From Arctopsyche grandis (lineage: Eukaryota; Arthropoda; Insecta; Trichoptera; Hydropsychidae): 64,000 nucleotides of DNA. The stretch lies in the NCBI RefSeq assembly GCF_051622035.1, contig NC_135358.1, positions 19,978,001 through 20,042,000 of the forward strand. Reading direction: 5' to 3'. The position numbers and the translations under genes are program-made. Shown here one piece after another: positions 47,701 through 56,499 of this stretch (within the stretch, counting starts at the first letter, position 1; each line of letters opens with the position of its first letter). Under the pieces are notes generated by a model. It was given only the letters and a program-made list of their open reading frames with translations, had not been told where the DNA came from and did no database searches.

Positions 47701-49538
47701 CGGGTTTGTCCCGGATTCAAGCTTCTCATCCCGGCGTCCCAAAGGGACCTTGTCCTTGACAGCCAAATGTCCCGGTTTTCGATAGCTGCTTATTGACCTT
47801 TCATTGTTCAGAAATACCGACCCCCTGCAGGTATTAAACTGCAAAAAATGCACGAATCTCAATCTCACCGTAGATCTTCATCCATGGTTAAAAAAGCAAG
47901 AAAAGTGAGATTGAGAAAATCTTTTTTTTTTTCAATCTTTGGCAATATGTAATTAATTTCATTTAATATTAAAATTAAAAAAAGAAAGGAAATACTAGTT
48001 TATAAAAGGAAGGATCATAAATGTAATTTGTTAAGTACACACTTTTTACAAAAAGGGGGGGGGAATACAATTAAAATGTCCCGGTTTGGATATCAATAAA
48101 TCTGGCAATCATATAATATAACCAAATTCTATATTTTTATATATGTATGTACATACATATATATGTATATATATTGACTAATTTTAGCACTTCTATGTGT
48201 GGTGTAAATGTTATATAAAATATACATCAACGGGCTTAAATATTAAATAGGTACATATATTACATGCATCTTATGTACTTGTTAACGTTCAACAATCCGA
48301 AGCTGACAATTTTTCAATAATAAAATAATTTGTAGTGTTAATTCGACACCTGTGATATATTCGCACATTGTCCAATTGCCTATTGAAACCATATGGTGTA
48401 CAAACTAGCCTAATTTCTCTCGGTCAGTTGGCCGACACATACATCTACTTTTAGACTTGAATAATTATTAATATTTGATACTCGCGAGTATGTTGCGCTT
48501 TATGTGATATTATTTATTACTTGTGATTTCTTCTAAAAATGGTGCTCTAATATACTTTTTTAAATCAATCTACCTATAAAAAGAACTTTCTGGTATGTAA
48601 ATATAGAAATCTAATATATAATTTCGAAAGAGATTTTGCATGTATGTTTGTTTGTTTGGGTCGTAGAATCCGTGACGTTCAATTTAATAAAAAAACAAAT
48701 GAATATTCAAATAAAATAAAACTATTGAAATAAATTTAATAAAATGTTTACTATTAGATTGGCCATGTTTAAGCGGTTTGTATTACAAATACCAAGCGAA
48801 GCCGGGTAAAAACTCTAGTTACATATAAATAAGCAAAATAAGAACACGTTAATACTTTATGTTTGTGTTGGAAATTGGTTGTAAATAATTTAACATTGGG
48901 TTTGTTATCTCATGATATTTATTTATCAATATAGTCATACATTTCTAAAATTTTGATATTTTTTCAAAGGTTTGTTATGTATGTATATTCATAAATAAAA
49001 AAAATTGATTCAAAAGAAATCTAACTAACTGTTTTTACTTTCAGATTTGATGAAGGCCGTGATGGTTATTTGGACTTGACAGAATTGAAAATGATGATGG
49101 AAAAAATTGGAGCTCCACAAACACACATAGGATTGAAAGGAATGATCGCAGAAGTTGACGAAGATCATGATCAACGGATATCCTTCAGAGAATTCCTCTT
49201 GATTTATAGGTTTATATTCAAAAATTCAAAGATGATTTCCTTGATTAAATTGCTAAACTCTAATCCGCCATCTGAAATTTTCCAGGAAAGCTAGGGCAGG
49301 CGAACTCGAAACAGACTCCGGATTAAGCGAATTGGCCCGGCTTACAGAAATAAACGTAGACGAAGTCGGCGTGAACGGTGCGAAAACTTTCTTTGAAGCA
49401 AAAATCGACGAATTGACAAAGAGTAACAAGTTCCACGATGAAATACGCGAAGAGCAAGAGCAAAAAAAACGGGAGCTGGAGGAGAAAGCTAACAGACAAG
49501 CCCTTTTCAGAGAGAAGGCGGCGATTTTTCAGAATTGA
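32758..49538 (+). CDS. Swip-1: Swip-1 / EFHD2-type EF-hand protein
   Basis: Small calcium-binding actin regulator of the EFHD1/EFHD2 (swiprosin) family. Three coding exons, 32,758-32,927, 49,045-49,209 and 49,286-49,538, splice in phase to 195 residues, the usual size of the insect protein. Exon 1 encodes MPADGELSSKLNRRQQINDD and VVNVYTEFHEFSRKEI, the family's N-terminal region. Exon 2 holds both EF-hands: DEGRDGYLDLTE and DEDHDQRISFRE, each with Asp at loop position 1, Asp at 5 and Glu at 12. Exon 3 encodes the conserved ARLTEINVDEVGVNGAKTFF linker and a C-terminal charged coiled coil (REEQEQKKRELEEKANRQ). The start codon follows a 5' UTR with in-frame stops. Intron 1 is 16.1 kb. A poly(A) signal AATAAA lies at 50,250. 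In other insects the protein cross-links actin and acts in cell spreading and membrane ruffles; that role is carried over from the family. Confidence 0.95.
32928..35720. other. Swip-1 intron 1, left part
   Basis: Unique-looking intronic sequence with microsatellite tracts such as ACATACATACATACATACG near 33,010. A doubled AGGTTGACATTC is at about 34,370-34,405. Some segments are CpG-richer, for example 35,220-35,330. No exon of another gene was recognised. Confidence 0.45.
35725..36110 (-). mobile_element. two short Helitron-like copies in tandem
   Basis: The first copy (35,725-35,935) has both ends: CTAG then TGGTTTTACCCGACTTCGCT on the left and TTTCGAAATTATATATTAGA on the right. The second starts immediately after (CTAGTGGCTCTCGATATTTT) and is recognisable to about 36,110, where it carries a different 5' part also seen near 45,150-45,310. 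Both read on the minus strand. Confidence 0.6.
36111..37566. other. Swip-1 intron 1 stretch, nothing recognised
   Basis: AT-rich intronic sequence, no coding signal. Confidence 0.4.
37567..37984 (+). mobile_element. MITE with about 30-bp TIRs, copy 1
   Basis: The left end AAGTGAACTTTTGTTCGTTC with ATGAACATACTA is matched in inverted orientation by the right end TAGTATGTTCATGAATGAAC with CGGAGTGAAC. The 418-bp body has no transposase. Landmarks inside are CAATCGTTTGTCCTATCCTC and AATTATAGCAACGTTGTA. A second, rearranged copy lies at 42,877-43,436. Confidence 0.75.
37985..42876. other. Swip-1 intron 1, central part
   Basis: About 4.9 kb of intronic sequence. From about 38,600 to 40,600 it is less AT-rich and CpG-containing, and free of window repeats, so it may hold enhancers or an alternative promoter. 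Open frames at 41,803-42,066 and 42,359-42,748 (both minus) lack recognisable domains. I see no clear exon. Confidence 0.4.
42877..43436 (+). mobile_element. MITE copy 2 with inverted middle segment
   Basis: Both TIRs of copy 1 are present (TTCATTCATGAACATACTAA on the left; GTTCATAAACGAACCGAAGTGAAC on the right), and the right half (AATTATAGCAACGTTGTAAT onward) is colinear. The middle (43,075-43,205) is the reverse complement of the corresponding part of copy 1. A foreign segment of about 100 bp (42,969-43,067) sits between the left TIR and the inverted middle. Confidence 0.7.
42969..43592. repeat. inverted repeat pair, arms about 100 bp
   Basis: The arm 42,969-43,067 (GCCTAATTGATTGGTGATTG onward to AGAAAGAATAT) is repeated inverted at 43,490-43,592 with few changes. 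The left arm lies inside MITE copy 2 and the right arm just outside its right end, so the arms frame the rearranged half of the MITE. Confidence 0.8.
43593..44628. other. Swip-1 intron 1 stretch, nothing recognised
   Basis: AT-rich intronic sequence with TATGTACATA-type microsatellite, no coding signal. Confidence 0.4.
44629..45002. repeat. large near-perfect palindrome (foldback element)
   Basis: Arms of about 180 bp (44,629-44,810 and 44,825-45,002) are inverted copies with few mismatches, with a loop of about 14 bases (AATGTGCGCGCGCA). Outer arm landmarks are CGAATGTGAAACGCCCGAA and GCAAATATCG; inner landmarks are GAACAAGAGGAACAGGC and CTCCCGTATT. The composition is more GC-rich than the intron around it. 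Open frames on both strands here are consequences of the symmetry. It is most likely a foldback or MITE-type element. Confidence 0.9.
45003..46190. other. Swip-1 intron 1 stretch
   Basis: AT-rich. Part of 45,140-45,310 resembles 36,030-36,130 (second half of the tandem Helitron-like copy), suggesting a shared but unclassified repeat. No coding signal. Confidence 0.4.
46205..46489 (+). other. orphan open frame in Swip-1 intron 1
   Basis: A 94-codon frame. Its first 40 residues (from MSGFRSRSWPNAFLPKAKVV to GHGPWTRAV) come from an unusually balanced-composition patch (46,205-46,345) inside AT-rich intron; the remainder is AT-driven and unlikely to be coding. The antisense frame is also open. 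It may be a captured exon, part of a transposon, or chance. No family is recognised. Confidence 0.25.
47655..48115. mobile_element. putative hAT-like element with CCGGGA ends
   Basis: The left side is GGCAGGCGTCCCGGTATTCC, followed by a tandem TCCCGGTATTCCGGGTTTG (two and a half units). The right side holds AATGTCCCGGTTTGG and ends AAATCTGGCAATC, so GGCAG/TGCCAG and CCGGGAC motifs are in inverted arrangement. The inside has no intact frame. A GGGGGGGGG run is at 48,055-48,063. Confidence 0.4.
48610..48818 (+). mobile_element. short Helitron-like element, well-preserved copy
   Basis: 209 bp, starting TCTAATATATAATTTCGAAA after an A and ending AAGCCGGGTAAAAACTCTAG before a T. It best shows the family's two ends and the A/T insertion site. 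No coding capacity. Confidence 0.7.
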
Positions 49539-51827
49539 ATTTTTAAATCGGCGTCCAAAATTAATCGCGTAAATTAAAATTTTGCTTGTAAAGCGATCAC
49601 ATAGACTGCAAATGAGTATTTTATATATGTTTAAAACAGAAGATGACTGTAGAACCTTGCACCATTCAATTATTGAAAAAAACGAAACACTGATAGTATT
49701 AAGATGATTTGAATGTGTAATAATATTTATAATACAATTTTTAATGTTTGACAATGCATATCGCCGATTGACTAATTCAAATACGTGTTTCCTAAAAGGA
49801 TTACAATTCATGTTACTTTTAACTTTCAATATTAATATAGTATTCATACATGAATTAACCATTTGTATCCAGATGCTGAAAATACTATTTATAATATATA
49901 AATATGCATTTAAAATGAAATCGTATTTAATATGCATATGTAAACATCCTACTAATGTGGGTGCGTACATATACATATTATATGCTACTTATGAATTTCT
50001 TATTTTATAATCAATATCGTAAATAATATTTTGTATACAATTTTATATATCCGAATTACCGATTTTCAACATTTACCTAATTATATTTGTTGTGAAATTT
50101 CATCGTCGTATACATATATTGATACATTGTGTGTATGCTTCTTGTGTATAAATGTTAATATTTTCTCATTTTCAGAATGTAAATAATAATGAAAAAAAAA
50201 AAGAGAGAAATGCCATGTATTGATGTAATTTTTATTTGTAAATAAGATAAATAAACAGTATATTATATAATTTTATTTTATTTTGATAATCTTATAAATT
50301 AATATTTTTATTGCATTAAAATCAATCCCAATTACAAACAATAATATAAACAAAAACCTCAGCAATCACATCACAATATAAATGTGTAAATTGTCGTAGG
50401 ATAATATGTTCATATTTTATTGCTTAGAAAAAAATGTTACATATAAAAATGTCAAAAGTCTTACTCTCAAAATTTTGTATTTAAAGTATTCAAATTTATT
50501 AAATTATTTCTTTATTTTATTATACATAAATGATGACTAGTAATTTTTCAACCAAATTTCTTATACATATGAATGTATGCGTTAAAGTAAAATAAATATT
50601 TTTCTTATGAATGACCATAAAGTCTAATTAGTATAAGGTCTCGCTTCTCATACCAAGAAAGACTGATTCACAACATTTCTTGCATTATATGCAATATTTG
50701 TCTGACTTACGATTAACCCTCTCCGCCTGAAAATTTTTAAGTGAAATTAAATATCCAACTCGGAATTTGAGATTGGCTAAAATTAAAAACAAACTGATGA
50801 ATTGCATATACAAAATATTAAAAAATTTATACTGACGTCCAATTTTTATCTACATATTAAAAATTCAATGTTATTTCTGACGCCACTGGTTGCTATTAGC
50901 TTAGGAAGACCACATTTGCAAAAAAAAAATTAAATTATTAATACATAATAATTACTTAAATTGAGGCACAGCACAAATATATTATTAACAAAGCTATTAT
51001 AATTTCTGACTTGCAAACTTTGTACTTTCAGAGTAAACACAAAAACACATTTTATAAAAATAATAAAAGCAAAGATCGTTGAAGAACTATGACAAAAACT
51101 GGTGAAATAATTTTGTTCATTGTTCACTAGTTAGGCTCACACTTCGCTGCGACATCACGTTTCTACTACATATATGTCATCAAATGTCTCAAGTGCTAAA
51201 AAAATCAGTATTCCCGCGCGTTTCCAATGAACAAGAACCATAATTTATTTTAATTAAGTTTAGGATTCTAGGATATTTTATCGCAAGATCATTTCATTTT
51301 TTGGAACAACTCGACAGATTTCATGCAACTATTTTTTAATTATATAATACGGCAATATAAATTTTCGAACAAAATATATAATTTATTGCTTTGTTGATAA
51401 AAGAAAGCTAGAAAGTTTTCAATTAATTTTATTAAAAAACAGTAACTGCATATAAATTAATTTCTCCAAATATTTGAATAACGGTTTCAATATACATTTG
51501 AAAAAGTAGTCAACATAAAAATTAAAGATTAATATTGTGGATGAAAAATATTTGCATGTCATCTGTCAGTAAGTTGTCCCTGCGATAAAAAGCCACTGCG
51601 ATGAAATGTCCGGACACGAAGTTTAGACTTTAAATTTAGCTACTCAAAACATTTTGAAATCCCAGGGTAAAATATTGATGGGAAATCCATAAAAGATCGA
51701 TGTTATATTTTAACAAAATAAAATAAAATGCGAGCCATATAAGCTGTACTAACTCAGACTTGAATGATTTACTGGGGAAACTTTCAGCGGAAAAGGTTAA
51801 ACATTTGGAGAACGTGAATATACAAAG
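49539..51827. other. Swip-1 3' UTR and intergenic DNA
   Basis: The 3' UTR probably reaches the AATAAA at 50,250-50,255 (about 0.7 kb). The remainder up to the THAP gene stop is AT-rich, without coding signal. A 217-codon frame on the minus strand at 49,323-49,976 is antisense to Swip-1 exon 3 and is not taken as a gene. Confidence 0.5.
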
Positions 51828-54327
51828 TCAATGTATACTTTTCTGCTTTGCTCGAACACCATAGCCTACCAAATATGAGCAATTATTGATAATTTCACGT
51901 TTCATTACGAAAGCTGGTTTCCTTCTTCGTTTTCCAGACATTTTGAGTATACTGTTTGAAGTGTATAAGCATTTCGAAATGTGTGCATTATACTTAGCGT
52001 TGCATGAAAATGTCTTTTTGCAAATTTTACAATTCATAGGATACTGTTTTGAGTTGCTATTACACAAATACTTGATGTGATGATTTAGCGCATACTTGCC
52101 GATAAACCTTTCGTTGCAGAATTTACAAATGGCAAAACTTTTACCGAGTAAAGTCATCGTCCTTAGATCCATATTCTTATTGGTTGTTTTGTTTGGCAGT
52201 TTAATTTTGTCTGAATTATTTACATTGTTTATGGTTTTCAACAGCGAATCGTCACATATAGACTTAAAACACTTGAAATCTAACTTATGCGGGTCAATTT
52301 TGATATCTTGCAATATTTCTATTTTTTTATTGGCAGACTTTAGTGGTTGCTGTTGAGACTGTTCAGCGCACGGTGTCATCATTTCCATCTTAATAGGAAT
52401 CTTGAGGTTTGGTTGATCAGATGGATGTGTGGTATTAATGTGAATATTAGAGAGTGGAGTTGAAGGTGTTGTAATACTTCTTGAATTATTGATGTTAAAA
52501 TTTTGATTAACTAATGGAATCAAAGTATTGTGTGCATCATATTCGTGTATTGTATTGTTATTTGGACAATCTTTGGGAACTTTTAAGCTACTCGCACAGT
52601 ACTCATTTTCGTAATTTTCTTGAGTAAAAATGATTTGATAGATTTTAGAATCGTTTGCATCTGGTTGTGTAGATAGAGGTAAAACTATTTCATAAGGAGA
52701 TTCCTCAACTAAAATTTCTTTGGTATTAGAAGTGTCTCTGCGTTGAGAAAATTGTTTTACTAGCCTTTCTTGAGCTTTTTCTACTTTAGTGATAAAATCT
52801 TCGAATTCATCAAGCTTAGTTTCACATGTCGTACAAACCGATAATGGTAATTGTTCCTTATTAGAAACATTTAAGTGTAAGCATTTGAATATCTTCTTCG
52901 CACATACTTCATCCTGATTGAAAATATTTTTCAAGGTGCATGTGTACTCGTAGCCACAAAGTCGGCATATTTTATCAATGTCTCCAATGAGGTAACCCTC
53001 ATCGATAACGACCTTTTGCAATTCCACCACAGTTTCTTGATCTTTACTTGGTTCTGGATTACAGATTTTGGTTGGCGAATCTTTGATCTTGATGGTAGGT
53101 ACGGCGTATGGAAGCAACCGTGGTATATTCGTATTGACTCGAAAGTCGGACGGTTTAAAGTGACGACTGCAAATGGCCGAATGTTTGGATGGCTTCCAAT
53201 CACTGCCATAATCCAAAAAGTCTAACCACTTCGACAATAGTTCGGGATCAGTTATGGGAAACCTAGAATAATATTAATTAACCATAAATAAAATGATACA
53301 TAAGATCGGAAAAAATAATTGAAAATAATATTAAAGACGTGTCTTGAGTACGATAAAATCCGATTTCTTATTCAAATCGGCGGAATATTTTTTTAAATAT
53401 CTTGACGAAGTTTCAGATTCAATTGAAAAACATTCATATTATTGTAAGAATAATTCATCGATACATATTTTTTATACAGTTTTCAAAGTAACTTTAGTGA
53501 TTGGTTCCTGATTTCTCATCTCAAAAATTGACTATTATATTTACACTAAAATTTTTAGTTAATAAACTGAACTGGTTTTTCAACTTAAATGGACCTATAA
53601 TAAATATCGACACTACTTAATATATCTAATTTAAATAAAAATATCAGATTTTTTAATTCAAGTTACTTATAAGATATGATGACCATTTTTTCCAAATTCA
53701 AAACCAGGACATTTTTTCCAAAAACATATTTCTAAATACTAAATTATTAAAAACGAGGATTAAAGAATCATGGACGCACATGAAAAAATGAATTAATATT
53801 TTTGAATGCTCTCATAAAGTTATACACAAGACTGGCTAAAATTATACTAAATGATTAGCAAACATTGTAAGGTTTCAACATTCAATTTCCTATTATAACT
53901 GGACTATATATTGTTCATCAAAGTAAAAAAATCTGTCGGCTGGTGCATTTGTTCCTGATACACGGAAACAACGCGATTTATTTGCTAATATTTTTCCGGA
54001 AGAATTTGTATATTTATCCATCTATTAGATAAAAAAATTCTATTACATAAAAAAGTGTACTGGTTTGATCTCACGACTTGGCAGGACAGACACGCACAAA
54101 AACCAGTACTGTCCTGGTAAAATCAGTATGAATGGTCACCTTATTATAAGAACATCATAACAAAATTTGTAAGCTTTATTTTACTAACACAAAAATAAAG
54201 CAAAAAATGCAAATCATAATATAATTTATGTATGTATTAAATTGACAGTATACCGATGCAATGACAATTTTTCATTTAGTTTCCGTCGATTGTAGTGACA
54301 GTTCTTGATGCAGCACGTCTTCACCAT
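51828..54327 (-). CDS. THAP domain, ZAD and C2HC zinc-finger protein
   Basis: Nuclear DNA-binding protein, probably a transcription regulator. Two coding exons, 54,254-54,327 and 51,828-53,262, splice in phase to 502 residues. Exon 1 starts MVKTCCIKNCHYNRRKLNEK, giving the first cysteines of the THAP C2CH finger (Cys6 and Cys10); exon 2 supplies FPITDP, Trp37 and C56SRH59F, completing it. A ZAD (zinc-finger associated, dimerising) domain follows near residues 122-195, with C124RLC127 and LPLSVCTTCETKLDEF. The middle is low-complexity and polar. Two fingers near the C-terminus are C2HC variants: C404-C407-H420-C425 and C436-C439-H452-C456, followed by the basic run SGKRRRKP. The 5' exon was found by reading the THAP start upstream; a TIR element (53,678-54,141) sits in the single intron. 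THAP with ZAD in one protein is known in insects; the target is unknown. Confidence 0.9.
53678..54141. mobile_element. TIR element in the THAP intron, copy 1
   Basis: It begins GATGACCATTTTTTCCAAAT and ends CAGTATGAATGGTCACC, so the ends are about 10-bp inverted repeats of GGTGACCATT. The body of about 460 bp has no transposase. A sister copy is at 54,508-55,209. TTATAAGA occurs near both flanks but not exactly at the ends. The superfamily is uncertain. Confidence 0.65.
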
Positions 54328-54507
54328 GATTTAGGATGATGAGAGCACAATCCAGAGCAGCGAAAGCACACTCTTCAGAGGCGCAGCACCGTAAATATAC
54401 AACTTTCTGATTCCCCTCTGCAGAGTAAACATTTATGACAGCTGCCACAAATATGCATACTCGAGACTACGCTCATTATGGCCAACTTCACAGTGATGTT
54501 TGACTAA

Positions 54508-55209
54508 GGTGACTATTTTTTCCAAATTCAAAACCAGGAGATTTTTTCCAAAAAAAGATTTCTTAATATGTACTTCAATTGTTTAAAACCATGATAAAAG
54601 AATCATTGACACATATTTGTGAAAAAATAAAGTCATTTTCTTGAATGCTCTTATAAAATTCTACACAAGACTGGTTAAAATTATACTAATTGATTAGCAA
54701 ACATTTTAAGGTTTCAACATTCAATTTTGCCTTATCACTGAACTATATACTGTTCTTCAAAGTAAAAAATCCTTCGACTGGTACATTTGTTCTTGATAAA
54801 TGGAAACAAAATTTGACTAATTTGCCAATATTTTTGTAGGAAACATCATTTTTGCCGAAGATTTTGTATATTATCTATCTATTAGTTAAAAAAATTCCAT
54901 TACATAAAAAAGTGTACTGGCTTTATTTCACGACTTACGGTTCATACCTATCCAGCACGACCCGTATCCTGCAGGTGTCATGCAAGTGCGGATGGTATTC
55001 TTTGGTACATTATATGGACGTATTCATACTCCATTCGCGCATGCGCATTTATGCATTCATGCGCGTCCATATAGAATGTACCAAAGAATACTATCCGCAC
55101 TTACAGGACACCTGCAGGATACGGGTCATGCTGGATAGGTATGAACAGACCTTTAGCAGGACAGATAACCAAAAAACCAGTATTGTCCTGGTATAATCAG
55201 TACGAATGA
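54508..55209. mobile_element. TIR element, copy 2, with palindrome insertion
   Basis: Colinear with copy 1 from AGGTGACTATTTTTTCCAAA through GTGTACTGGCTTTATTTCAC, then interrupted after CGACTTAC, and resumed at GCAGGACAGATAACC to CAGTACGAATGACGCC. The interruption (about 54,938-55,155) contains the palindrome 54,940-55,146. It lies directly upstream of the THAP gene start, between it and the plus-strand gene at 55,568. Confidence 0.7.
54940..55146. repeat. palindrome inserted in TIR element copy 2
   Basis: Arms of about 82 bp (54,940-55,020 and 55,064-55,146) carry GTTCATACCTATCCAGCA, CCTGCAGGTGTC and GGTATTCTTTGGTACATT in inverted copies with few differences. The 43-base centre contains GCGCATGCGC. 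It is probably a foldback element nested in the TIR element. Confidence 0.85.
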
Positions 55210-55210
55210 C

Positions 55211-55336
55211 GCCATCCACAAACACGATATCTACTACCGATATTTCTTTATCCAGTTCCCATATTGCAACCTGTGGTTGCTATTTAGGAACTGGATATGG
55301 AAATATCGGTAGTAGATATCGTGTGTGTGGACGGCA
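55211..55336. repeat. inverted repeat, arms about 50 bp
   Basis: The arm with CGATATCTACTACCGATATTT and TATCCAGTTCC is repeated inverted on the right (GGAACTGGATA, AAATATCGGTAGTAGATATCG). It starts immediately after TIR copy 2, so three symmetrical sequences stand in a row. Confidence 0.85.
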
Positions 55337-55567
55337 CCAATAAGATAAAAAAATAAAGTAATTTGATAAATAAATAAATCAGTAAGATAAATAAAAGTAA
55401 AGTAATTTGAAACAAATCTTTATGTTTAATGATTTATATTTTTGAAACAACATTTTGTTTTGAGAATCCAAAATTTATTTTAAAATCGGATTTTTTAAGT
55501 TGGAATCTGGTCAATAAATCTGCGCTTCGGGCCGTTGGATCATTAGACGGTTTGCGCGCGTTTGAAA

Positions 55568-56242
55568 ATGACGGCTCGTCCGAGTTTTGATAGTCGTTTA
55601 TCTGATACCGCTTCTTTGACGGAGTTGATACAGGAAGAATTGCGACAGATAGTCCGCATACAGCATTTAGTGTTAGTAATTTGCACAAATATACATATGT
55701 ATTAATTGTTTATTTCATCTGTTACAATTCTAGTCTTTGTTGTAGGTTAACTGAACTTGATAAATTAAACGATCTGATCAAACCGAATGGGTGCCTAGAC
55801 GTTGCAGTCACGGAAGTGAGTACCTCTGTATTTCGATTTGGAAACATTTTGATACAGCTTTGGTTTGAAAGTTTTGAAATTATTCACTTTGTATTATTGA
55901 ACGGTAGTGCAAAACTGCAATTGCGAATGTTTACATATGTATTCTAAGAACTTTATAAACGATCAGTGGACGAAATGGCATCTGATTGTTAATGAGCTTC
56001 TGTTATTTTTGTCTGGTTGATAAACTAATGCAATTTTCCCCCATCAAACCAATATATTTAGGGCCGTAATCTAATTTTTATTGTGAATAAAATTTTATTT
56101 TCTGTTTCAGGGTACTCGATCTGCAGAAATGACTGCCGCCATTGCTAAAATATCATTGAAAGAGGAAATTCTACGTAATTTTAAAAATCTCACTAATGAA
56201 ATTAATGTTGATGGTCTGTTAATGGAAAGTCAATTGGAATAG
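55568..56242 (+). CDS. small helical protein of unknown function (tentative gene model)
   Basis: Three coding segments look real. The first starts at ATG 55,568 (MTARPSFDSRLSDTASLTEL, then IQEELRQIVRIQHLVL). The second, 55,746-55,815, reads LTELDKLNDLIKPNGCLDVA. The third, 56,111-56,242, reads GTRSAEMTAAIAKISLKEEI and ends LLMESQLE plus stop. Junction 2/3 is a clean GT-AG in phase 0. Junction 1/2 is unsettled: the natural donor after HLVL (GTAATT, 55,677) leaves the wrong phase, while a donor at 55,699 gives a correct phase but a 47-bp intron. The product would be about 100-115 residues and mostly helical, possibly a coiled-coil subunit of a larger complex. I do not recognise the family. It is divergent from the THAP gene and convergent with HACL1. 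An 84-codon antisense frame (55,434-55,688) overlaps exon 1. Confidence 0.5.
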
Positions 56243-56499
56243 ATTTTATATGATAATTTTGAAATACAACAATTTCAAAGAGCACTTCACATTTTATTCA
56301 AATGTATATATGTATGTATAATATAAGAATTATATAAAAACATAATATTTATTTAATAACTACCCAAATATTAAAAATTATATTGCAACCGTAAACCAAA
56401 ACAATATACATAATATCTTAAAAAAATTTAATTATGTTGCAAAATTCAATTAATAAAAAATAATAATTAAAAACAGCATGTAACAAAAAAATATGATGT

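Noticed and set aside
49323-49976. 217-codon open frame on the minus strand, the longest unexplained frame after the main genes
   Set aside because: It is antisense to Swip-1 exon 3 and its AT-rich 3' UTR, has no domain-like composition, and runs through strings that are UTR-like on the plus strand.
55434-55688. 84-codon minus frame ending in NFGFSKQNVVSKI
   Set aside because: It overlaps the helical first exon of the plus-strand gene. I prefer the plus strand because it has downstream exons with a good phased junction; the choice is not certain.
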